Shown here in pieces: positions 1 through 4,739 of a DNA stretch of 5,343 bases (within the stretch, counting starts at the first letter, position 1; each line of letters starts with the position of its first letter). The stretch covers positions 1-5,343 of the forward strand of contig CAITKS010000239.1 in the NCBI GenBank assembly GCA_903893085.1. The letters are read 5' to 3'. The notes below the pieces were generated by a model. The model saw nothing but the letters and a program-made list of their open reading frames with translations. It was not told the DNA's origin and did no database searches. A program made the position numbers and the translations under genes. Origin of the DNA: an uncultured Actinomycetes bacterium (GTDB lineage Bacteria; Actinomycetota; Actinomycetes; Nanopelagicales; Nanopelagicaceae).

Positions 1-764
1 ATCATGCTTCCAGCAGACATCGCAGCGCGCGCAGCTTTGTCGTCACCATTCTTGTATGCAGCAACAAGTGCGCCAGACATCATGCGAACTGCTTCGTATC
101 CAATGGCATCACCAATTGGAGTTGAACATTTGGCAATGATTCCGGCAATCGCTTGTGCCAAAGCATCAATGCCAGTGTTCGCAGTCATAGTTGGTGGCAT
201 GCTGTAGGTAAGCACTGGATCAACAAGAGCAACCTGTGCACGAAGATTTGCATTGGCAATTCCTGCTTTGATTCCGGAGATTGGATCTGAAATTACTGAA
301 CCACCAGATACTTCTGAGCCTGTTCCGGCAGAAGTTGGAATCGCAATCAGCGCAGCAGTTGGAATTGGATAGTTAGGAGTCTGTGCTTGGAACTCGCGGA
401 AGGTGCAATTGAGTTGAGCACATAGTCGAGCTGCCTTGGCAGTATCGATAACTGATCCGCCACCCAGGGCTACTACAACTTCAGAGTTAGAGCTTTTAAA
501 TGCAGCAGTCGCATCATCAACCATTTCTACTGTTGGTTCTCCTGCTGGTTTTTCAAAGATAGTTACAGTCAAATGTGAGATAGAAACCAAACGATCAATT
601 AGGGCCTTGGCAGCAGGATTAAACTTTTCGATCCCGGCATCAACCATCAAGAAAACTTTGCTAGCGCCTAATTCATCGACAACTACAGGAAGTGCGGTAG
701 AGATTCCTTCACCGAAGCGAACCTTTACAGGTAAGTGATTGTTAAAAGATTCAATAGCGCTCAT
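1..764 (-). CDS. Iron-type (group III) alcohol dehydrogenase, N-terminal 254 residues, runs off left edge
   Basis: NAD(P)-dependent cytoplasmic oxidoreductase of the iron-containing alcohol dehydrogenase family; the substrate cannot be told from sequence. The reading frame is open from ATG at 764 to the window edge; family members are about 380-390 residues, so roughly the last third is missing. Seen: VRFGEG near residues 15-20, typical of the N-terminal Rossmann-like domain; the nucleotide-binding GGGSVIDTAK at 101-110; PTSAGTGSEVS at 143-153; and the start of the helical metal-binding domain, TGIDALAQAIA, at 197-207. The first metal ligand (D200) is present, but the position normally occupied by the second ligand, His, is Gln (Q204). 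Two further His ligands would lie outside the window. The start is supported by GGGAG five bases upstream. The gene lies 32 bases after the amidotransferase stop in the same direction, so read-through is plausible. Family assignment is firm; substrate and metal are unknown. Confidence 0.93.
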   Translation of the reverse strand, partial: MSAIESFNNHLPVKVRFGEGISTALPVVVDELGASKVFLMVDAGIEKFNPAAKALIDRLVSISHLTVTIFEKPAGEPTVEMVDDATAAFKSSNSEVVVALGGGSVIDTAKAARLCAQLNCTFREFQAQTPNYPIPTAALIAIPTSAGTGSEVSGGSVISDPISGIKAGIANANLRAQVALVDPVLTYSMPPTMTANTGIDALAQAIAGIIAKCSTPIGDAIGYEAVRMMSGALVAAYKNGDDKAARAAMSAGSM

Positions 765-769
765 GAGGA

Positions 770-774
770 CTCCC
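770..774 (-). promoter_or_regulatory. Ribosome binding site of the alcohol dehydrogenase
   Basis: GGGAG lies five bases before the ATG at 764 and fixes that start. This is the only one of the three left-side genes with a clear Shine-Dalgarno sequence. A weak TACATT box lies 18 bases upstream of the ATG and could be a -10 element, but I see no good -35 partner and do not call it. Confidence 0.7.
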
Positions 775-796
775 GCTTAATTAATGTAGTTGGTAA

Positions 797-1525
797 CTAG
801 GCTTTTTCGATCTCTGCGCAGGCTATCTTAGATAGAAATCTATCTACAAGTTCGAAGCCTCGCCTATTTGATTCAGGTTCAATAGTCTTAGTTTGAGCGC
901 GTAATTCTTGAACCACAACACCTTCGGATTCAACTTCTACGCAGCCACCTTCCATAGCAAGCCATAAATCCAAAACATGCGAATCGATTTCAGGATGAAA
1001 TTGCAGTCCTAAGGTGCGGCCATATGTAAATGCCTGTGAAGCAATTTCAGTTCTAGCGATCTCTTTTGCCTTAGCGGGCAACTGCCAGCGATCCCAGTGA
1101 TATTGAAACCAAGGTCCGGGCTCAATTAGAGAGTGATCATCACTTTCAATCTGATACCAACCTAGTTCGGCCTTCGGCGCCCTAGCCACCGATCCCCCAA
1201 GAACCCGCGCCATTAATTGTCCACCAAAACAAATTCCAAGAATTGGAATTCCCGCGTTGTGGGCGGCTAATACTTTCTCCATCTCGGGCTTTAACCAATT
1301 GCCGATTCGATCATCTTCCCATGCACCCCATGGCGCACCGAGTACAACTAAGACATCGAATGACAACAAATCTGGCCACTCAACGGTGACATTAGGAGTC
1401 AGATAGTTTGCTTCATCAACAATTAAGAAACGTGTGATTTCATAACCTTGTTCTGAAAATCTCTGCGCTATGGGACCTGCTTCAGATGCGTGATCATGTT
1501 CGATAAATAGCGCGCGCTTAGACAT
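797..1525 (-). CDS. Class I glutamine amidotransferase-like protein
   Basis: A 242-residue stand-alone glutaminase-type domain of the GMP-synthase-like class I amidotransferase family. Such domains hydrolyse glutamine with a Cys-His-Glu triad and pass ammonia to a partner; some relatives act instead on gamma-glutamyl compounds. Seen: the oxyanion-strand region VVLGAPWGAWED at 60-71, the nucleophile elbow GICFGGQ at 97-103 with Cys99, an ELGWYQIE segment at 120-127, and LQFHPEI at 174-180 giving His177 and Glu179. All three catalytic residues are therefore present. Residues 181-242 form a C-terminal tail of unknown role. No acceptor or synthase domain is fused or adjacent, so the physiological substrate is unknown. 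The ATG lies 19 bases after the desaturase stop and has no Shine-Dalgarno sequence, but a TAGAAT box sits six bases upstream, suggesting a leaderless mRNA. Family is secure; function is not. Confidence 0.9.
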   Translation of the reverse strand: MSKRALFIEHDHASEAGPIAQRFSEQGYEITRFLIVDEANYLTPNVTVEWPDLLSFDVLVVLGAPWGAWEDDRIGNWLKPEMEKVLAAHNAGIPILGICFGGQLMARVLGGSVARAPKAELGWYQIESDDHSLIEPGPWFQYHWDRWQLPAKAKEIARTEIASQAFTYGRTLGLQFHPEIDSHVLDLWLAMEGGCVEVESEGVVVQELRAQTKTIEPESNRRGFELVDRFLSKIACAEIEKA

Positions 1526-1531
1526 TTGTGA

Positions 1532-1561
1532 ATTCTACTTAGGGCTACTTCTGGATGCGAA
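1532..1561 (-). promoter_or_regulatory. Candidate leaderless promoter for the amidotransferase gene
   Basis: On the minus strand a -35-like TTCGCA (1556-1561) is followed by an 18-base spacer and TAGAAT (1532-1537), which matches the sigma-70-type -10 consensus at five of six bases. The hexamer ends exactly six bases before the ATG at 1525, where transcription would start on the A of the start codon. No Shine-Dalgarno sequence is present, which fits leaderless translation. The promoter overlaps the 3' end of the desaturase gene. Inference from motif and spacing only. Confidence 0.55.
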
Positions 1562-2513
1562 TTGGATTTTGGCCACGTGCGATCAAGCGTTCAAAGTGAA
1601 CTTCACGCTTATCGTTAAAGGTTGCCGCTTCCTTGCCTGCGTTTTTCAAAAATGCGGCCAGTTCTTCGCGAGCGACCAGACCGTCACCAGAAAGGTCATT
1701 ACGTTCAAAGACGTTCCATGCGCGCAATACTGGCGCAACCACTTCATCGATGTGCAACTGCAAGTCATAAATTCCAGCCAGTGCAATCTGTACCGCCTTG
1801 CGACCGAATCCAGGCATATTCGCACCCGGCATATCGAAGTTGGTTACTACATCGCTAATCGCACGCATCGCCGCATTTGGTTCCATATCTAGCGCTGCAG
1901 AAAGTGTGTTGCGATAGAAAAGCATATGGAGATTTTCATCAAGTGCCACACGTTGCATCATTGATTCTGCAATCGGATCATCTGAAATCTTTCCCGTGTT
2001 GCGGTGTGAAATACGTGTTGCTAACTCTTGGAAAGAAACGTAGGCAATCGTGTGCAGCATGTCGTTTTCATATGGTGTTTGGTAGCCAAGTGACATATGA
2101 GCCATACGCAAATCTTCGAGTTCATAAGGATCAACTCCGCGCGTTGCCATCAAATAATCACGAATCACAATTGAGTGACGTGCTTCTTCGGCGGTCCAAC
2201 GTTCAATCCAATTACCCCATGCCCCATCGCGTCCCATGGAAATGGCAATTTCTGTGTGGTAACTCGGCAAGTTATCTTCGGTGAGCAAATTTAGAATAAG
2301 TGAATCTTGCGCGACTGGAGTTAGTCGAGAATCTTTTGCTTCCCAAGCATCACCATTTAGAGGGCCTGCATAATCTCGGCCTTCAGACCATGGGACATAC
2401 TCGTGTGGATACCAGTTCTTCTGAACAGATAAGTGACGCTCGAGCTCAACCGCAACAACGGGTTCTAGATCGCGAATTAGCCTTGCTTGGATCTTTGCCG
2501 ACTCTTCGCTCAT
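1545..2513 (-). CDS. Soluble diiron acyl-[acyl-carrier-protein] desaturase (DesA family)
   Basis: A 322-residue cytoplasmic ferritin-like four-helix-bundle enzyme that would introduce a double bond into an ACP-bound acyl chain using O2 and an electron donor. It is related to plant stearoyl-ACP desaturases and mycobacterial DesA1/DesA2. By alignment to the plant motifs, all six diiron ligands are visible: Glu79 in TEDNLPSYH (78-86), Glu110 and His113 in WTAEEARH (106-113), Glu163 in SFQELATRISHR (160-171), and Glu193 and His196 in ALDENLH (190-196). No membrane segments are evident, as expected for the soluble class. Length is normal. The C-terminal segment DLSGDGLVAREE (273-284) resembles an EF-hand loop, probably by chance. 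The gene starts 37 bases after trmD with no Shine-Dalgarno sequence but with a -10 box placed for leaderless transcription. A role in unsaturated membrane lipids is likely; double-bond position and chain length cannot be read from sequence. Confidence 0.95.
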   Translation of the reverse strand: MSEESAKIQARLIRDLEPVVAVELERHLSVQKNWYPHEYVPWSEGRDYAGPLNGDAWEAKDSRLTPVAQDSLILNLLTEDNLPSYHTEIAISMGRDGAWGNWIERWTAEEARHSIVIRDYLMATRGVDPYELEDLRMAHMSLGYQTPYENDMLHTIAYVSFQELATRISHRNTGKISDDPIAESMMQRVALDENLHMLFYRNTLSAALDMEPNAAMRAISDVVTNFDMPGANMPGFGRKAVQIALAGIYDLQLHIDEVVAPVLRAWNVFERNDLSGDGLVAREELAAFLKNAGKEAATFNDKREVHFERLIARGQNPIRIQK

Positions 2514-2519
2514 AGGTGA

Positions 2520-2549
2520 ACGCTACGCGGTAAGTGCGGTTACTGACTA
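2520..2549 (-). promoter_or_regulatory. Candidate leaderless promoter for the desaturase gene
   Basis: In the 37-base gap after trmD, the minus strand has TAGTCA (2544-2549, four of six matches to TTGACA), an 18-base spacer, and TAGCGT (2520-2525, fits TANNNT). Six bases then separate the box from the ATG at 2513. No Shine-Dalgarno sequence precedes the ATG. Geometry is identical to that of the candidate amidotransferase promoter. The -10 is weaker than TAGAAT, so confidence is lower; read-through from the trmD operon is also possible because no U-tract terminator is visible in the gap. Confidence 0.42.
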
Positions 2550-2550
2550 G

Positions 2551-3234
2551 TTAGAAATTGTTTTTGGCGCGCTCAATTGCCTGTAATTCACGCCACTTTG
2601 CTATTTCTGCATGATTTCCACTTAACAAGATCTCAGGTACTGATATACCGCGCCATTCTTGTGGCTTTGAAAAATTTGGATACTCAAGATAACCATCCGA
2701 GTTATGAGACTCTTCAACAAGGGAATCAGGATTGCCAAGAACTCCTGGGATCAACCTGGTTATCGCCTCAATCATTACTAGCGAGGCTACTTCTCCCCCG
2801 CCAAGTACATAATCTCCAATTGAAACTTCATGTACATGAATATTCTTTGAAGCGTATTCAGCCGATGAGTAATGCTGACGAACTCGGTCATCTATTCCTT
2901 CATAGCGACCGCAAGCGAAAATTAGATGGGATTTAACAGCAAATTCTGCTGCCATCGCTTGGTTAAATCTTTTTCCGGCAGGTGTTAAAACAATTAGGTC
3001 TGTATCTTCAACCATCAACGGATCGAGAGCTTTGCCCCAGATTTCGGCAAGCATCACCATTCCCGCACCGCCGCCATATGGAGTGTCATCTACGGTGTTG
3101 TGATTATCGGTTGTAAATGTGCGCAGATCATGAACCTGTAATTCAACTAAACCCTTATTCTGCGCTTTCCCAAGCAGTGAGAGCTGTGCAGGTGCGAAAT
3201 ATTCAGGAAATATTGTGACGGCATCAATCTTCAT
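2551..3234 (-). CDS. trmD: tRNA (guanine-37-N1)-methyltransferase TrmD
   Basis: A SPOUT-class, trefoil-knot methyltransferase that acts as a dimer. It uses S-adenosylmethionine to methylate G37 next to the anticodon, which prevents +1 frameshifting; it is usually essential. The 227 residues show the family hallmarks in order: N-terminal [26 protein letters not shown] at 49-61, the knot and cofactor-site motifs GRYEGIDDR at 109-117 and [11 protein letters not shown] at 138-148, then the flexible linker EESHNSDG at 174-181. Asp180 in that linker aligns with the proposed catalytic Asp of E. coli TrmD. The C-terminal domain has [10 protein letters not shown] at 199-208 and the conserved IAKWR. 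Its ATG overlaps the rimM stop in an ATGA arrangement, implying translational coupling; AGG lies seven to eight bases upstream. In most bacteria rplS would follow, but here a desaturase gene does. Confidence 0.98.
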   Translation of the reverse strand: MKIDAVTIFPEYFAPAQLSLLGKAQNKGLVELQVHDLRTFTTDNHNTVDDTPYGGGAGMVMLAEIWGKALDPLMVEDTDLIVLTPAGKRFNQAMAAEFAVKSHLIFACGRYEGIDDRVRQHYSSAEYASKNIHVHEVSIGDYVLGGGEVASLVMIEAITRLIPGVLGNPDSLVEESHNSDGYLEYPNFSKPQEWRGISVPEILLSGNHAEIAKWRELQAIERAKNNF

Positions 3235-3740
3235 TTAGCGACCTGGCCTTCATAGATATCAGGTGGGATCACGGTCATTCTCTTGGCCTTGATATCAACA
3301 ATAGGTACTAGTTGATGGACAAAAGGAATCAAGATTTCACCTGAGTCACTCTTAATTGAAAGGACATCTTGTCCTGGCAAATTAAGGACTTCATTTACTT
3401 CGCCTAATAAATCGCCATCGACTGTGTAGGCCTGACATCCAATTAATTGCAGCACGTGATAATCATCTTCATCAACGCCCGGCTCATCTATATTTACTTC
3501 TGAATAGAGAAGCACATCACGATATTTTTCGATCGAATTTCGATCTGATATTCCTTCGAATCCCAGCAGGAGAATTCCATTGTGTACGCGCGCAGAAACC
3601 ACGGTTAATTCCCCGTGGCTATCTGTATCGACTTTGGCGCCAATAGCAAAACGTTCTTCTGCTAAATCGGTGCGGACTTCAATGGTTGCTTCACCAAGAA
3701 TTCCGTGAGCACGACCAATGCGACCTACGTTTAGGCGCAT
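3231..3740 (-). CDS. rimM: 16S rRNA processing protein / 30S maturation factor RimM
   Basis: Assembly factor that binds the maturing 30S subunit near protein S19 and the 16S head region. Starting at the ATG at 3740 gives 169 residues, normal for the family, and the usual N-terminus [17 protein letters not shown], whose GRIGRAHG motif (6-13) marks the RimM N-domain. A linker with DEDDYH (about 90-95) leads into the C-terminal PRC-barrel, about residues 93-163, with LLGEV and [10 protein letters not shown] as recognisable strands. An in-frame TTG at 3749 would add three residues, but neither start has a good Shine-Dalgarno sequence and the family N-terminus favours the ATG. With that start, 14 bases separate it from the khpA stop, so reinitiation after khpA is likely. 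The TGA stop overlaps the trmD start by four bases. Confidence 0.96.
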   Translation of the reverse strand: MRLNVGRIGRAHGILGEATIEVRTDLAEERFAIGAKVDTDSHGELTVVSARVHNGILLLGFEGISDRNSIEKYRDVLLYSEVNIDEPGVDEDDYHVLQLIGCQAYTVDGDLLGEVNEVLNLPGQDVLSIKSDSGEILIPFVHQLVPIVDIKAKRMTVIPPDIYEGQVAK

Positions 3741-3754
3741 ACCTGACAAGAGAG

Positions 3755-3994
3755 TTAACGAGCCTCGTCGGTATCGATGAGATCGACGCGAACTGTGCGA
3801 CCTGCAATAGCGCTTACGACAGTGCGAAGCGCCTTTGCAGTGCGACCATTGCGTCCAATTACCTTGCCGATATCTTCAGGATTAACACGAACTTCTAGAG
3901 TTGTGCCGCGACGGTGAGTCTTTTCCTTAACGATGACATCTTCAGGATTATCAACGATTCCTTTAACGAGGTGCTCGAGAGCTTCGTCCATCAT
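3755..3994 (-). CDS. khpA: KH-domain RNA-binding protein KhpA
   Basis: A small cytoplasmic single-KH protein of 79 residues, the usual length of this family, always recognisable by its position just after rpsP. In Gram-positive bacteria KhpA pairs with the Jag/KhpB protein and binds many RNAs, influencing cell growth and division. Seen: an N-terminal helix (MMDEALEHLVKGIVDNP), a beta strand TLEVRVNPEDIGKVIG, and the RNA-binding GxxG loop as GRNG at 47-50 followed by the helix RTAKALRTVVSAIAG. The C-terminus ends in an acidic DLIDTDEAR. The start is either ATG at 3994 or the immediately following ATG at 3991; the first lies only two bases after the rpsP stop, and no clear Shine-Dalgarno sequence distinguishes them. 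Translation is therefore probably coupled to rpsP. A direct role in 30S assembly is suggested only by the neighbourhood. Confidence 0.93.
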   Translation of the reverse strand: MMDEALEHLVKGIVDNPEDVIVKEKTHRRGTTLEVRVNPEDIGKVIGRNGRTAKALRTVVSAIAGRTVRVDLIDTDEAR

Positions 3995-3996
3995 TG

Positions 3997-4578
3997 TTAT
4001 TCAGCGGTCTCTTCAGTTACTGGTGCCTCTTCAGGCACAACATCTGTAGTCGTAACTTCAGCTGGAACCTCTGCCACGACTTCGTTCGCAGTTGGTTCGG
4101 ACACTACTGGAGCTTCAACCGCAACTTCGTTCGTAGTTGGTTCGGACGCTTCAACAACTGGAGCAGGGTTAGCCTTTGCAGCTAACTTCTCTTGCGCCTT
4201 CTTCTTCATTGTTGTTGCGCCTTCTTTAGGCTCATCGTTAGCGGCCTTAACAGCTGCTTCATATGCAATGCTCTTTGCAGGCTTTGGTGCGGCAAATCGA
4301 AGAGTTCCTTCAGTACCAGGAAGTCCCTTGAACTTTTGCCAATCGCCGGTGACCTTAAAGATTGCCTCTACAGCCTCTGTTGGTTGTGCACCGACTCCGA
4401 GCCAATATTGTGCGCGCTCTGAGTTAACTTCCATGATTGAAGGCTCTTGCCCTGGAACGTAACGACCAATTTCTTCAATTGAAAGTCCGTTACGTGCTTT
4501 GCGTGAATCTGTTACGACGATGCGGAAAAATGGTGTGCGGATCTTTCCCATGCGCATTAAGCGAATTTTTGTAGACAA
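3997..4578 (-). CDS. rpsP: 30S ribosomal protein S16 with long acidic C-terminal extension
   Basis: Primary 16S rRNA-binding protein of the 30S body. A TTG start at 4578 gives 193 residues and the expected N-terminus (M)[15 protein letters not shown]. The S16 fold occupies about residues 1-80, with [14 protein letters not shown] (18-31), IEEIGRYVP (34-42), [15 protein letters not shown] (54-68) and then [13 protein letters not shown] (76-88), a continuation seen in actinobacterial S16. Most bacterial S16 proteins are about 80-90 residues, so over 100 residues are extra. The extension has an Ala/Lys-rich stretch (about 99-135), then residues 136-193 with 14 acidic and no basic residues, including two tandem 15-residue units starting SEPT at 145 and 160. 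AGGAG ten bases before the TTG supports the start. An upstream in-frame ATG at 4641 would add 21 residues unlike any S16 N-terminus. First gene of the rpsP-khpA-rimM-trmD unit. Confidence 0.96.
   Translation of the reverse strand: MSTKIRLMRMGKIRTPFFRIVVTDSRKARNGLSIEEIGRYVPGQEPSIMEVNSERAQYWLGVGAQPTEAVEAIFKVTGDWQKFKGLPGTEGTLRFAAPKPAKSIAYEAAVKAANDEPKEGATTMKKKAQEKLAAKANPAPVVEASEPTTNEVAVEAPVVSEPTANEVVAEVPAEVTTTDVVPEEAPVTEETAE
4079..4147 (-). repeat. Imperfect tandem repeat, 45-base period, inside the rpsP tail
   Basis: A 24-base segment at 4079-4102 recurs at 4124-4147 with one mismatch (cgcag versus cgtag), a period of 45 bases or 15 codons. It encodes the tandem units [15 protein letters not shown] and [15 protein letters not shown]. 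The period keeps the reading frame, and the near-identity at the DNA level suggests a recent in-frame duplication rather than ancient protein similarity. Confidence 0.85.
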
Positions 4579-4735
4579 AGAAGTAATGCTCCTAAAAAGT
4601 GTGTCAGTTCTCGATGAGTGCAGCGGGGTGCGCACGTACAAGGCCCAACTTTGGATATGGATGTTGTGGGGGTAGAGGGCCCCTCAACAGGAGGCTAATC
4701 TTGCCATTAACGCCTGCAGATGCGAAATTGAGGCG
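4579..4735 (-). other. ffh-rpsP intergenic region: rpsP leader, possible promoter and structured RNA
   Basis: These 157 bases hold no coding region. Going towards rpsP on the minus strand they contain the distal arm of an inverted repeat, the segment TGGCAAGATTAGCC, a GC-rich segment (4675-4695) whose central GAGG can pair either upstream (CCTC-CTGTT-GAGG) or downstream (GAGG-GGC-CCTC), a self-complementary GTGCGCAC (4628-4635), and AGGAG before the start. An rpsP promoter probably lies here: TTCGCA sits 18 bases before AAGATT, but that -10 is poor, so I do not fix its position. An autoregulatory ribosomal-protein leader is possible and untested. Confidence 0.4.
4589..4593 (-). promoter_or_regulatory. 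Ribosome binding site of rpsP, decides a TTG start
   Basis: AGGAG on the minus strand lies ten bases before the TTG at 4578. It is the only strong Shine-Dalgarno sequence near the N-terminus expected for S16, and no ATG or GTG lies in frame between it and the conserved STKIRL sequence. This supports a TTG start rather than the upstream ATG at 4641. Confidence 0.75.
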
Positions 4736-4739
4736 TTAA
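4707..4739 (-). terminator. Perfect 9-bp inverted repeat overlapping the ffh stop codon, possible terminator or 3'-end stabiliser
   Basis: The arms TTAACGCCT and AGGCGTTAA (4707-4715 and 4731-4739) are exact reverse complements separated by 15 bases. The ffh TAA stop (4738-4736) lies inside the first arm of the transcript. No run of T follows on either strand, so this is not a classical intrinsic terminator; U-less hairpin ends are reported in Actinobacteria. It could also protect the ffh 3' end or bind a protein as DNA. Inverted repeat: certain. Terminator role: inference. Confidence 0.45.

Noticed and set aside
436..738. Plus-strand open frame of 100 codons, and a second one at 4-207
   Set aside because: Both lie antisense to the alcohol dehydrogenase, whose minus-strand frame has clear family motifs and an RBS. 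The plus-strand translations show no recognisable domain and no Shine-Dalgarno sequence.
777..784. Palindrome TTAATTAA between the amidotransferase and alcohol dehydrogenase genes
   Set aside because: A single AT-rich 8-base palindrome is expected by chance, and it has no flanking operator-like symmetry.
1569..2515. Several plus-strand open frames opposite the desaturase
   Set aside because: They overlap each other and the diiron-motif gene on the minus strand, are Cys/His-rich in the way antisense frames often are, and have no start signals.
2530..2543. GTAA-TTAC inverted repeat in the trmD-desaturase gap as a terminator
   Set aside because: Only four A/T-rich base pairs with a six-base loop and no T run; too weak to call.
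1..2550. Desaturase, amidotransferase and alcohol dehydrogenase as one new metabolic system
   Set aside because: They are co-directional, but the first two seem to have their own promoters and no shared substrate or partner domain is visible. Adjacency alone does not support a system.
3741..3749. TTG start for rimM three codons upstream of the ATG
   Set aside because: No Shine-Dalgarno sequence precedes it and the family N-terminus begins at the ATG (3740). Five-base spacing to the khpA stop makes it possible but less likely.
3914..4462. Plus-strand open frame of 182 codons rich in Ser, Thr, Ala and Val
   Set aside because: It is the mirror of the low-complexity rpsP tail and khpA. Its composition follows from reading Glu/Ala/Val/Thr codons backwards, and it has no family resemblance.
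4579..4641. N-terminal extension of S16 from ATG at 4641
   Set aside because: The extra 21 residues do not resemble any S16 N-terminus and would cover the AGGAG site; the TTG at 4578 gives the expected start.
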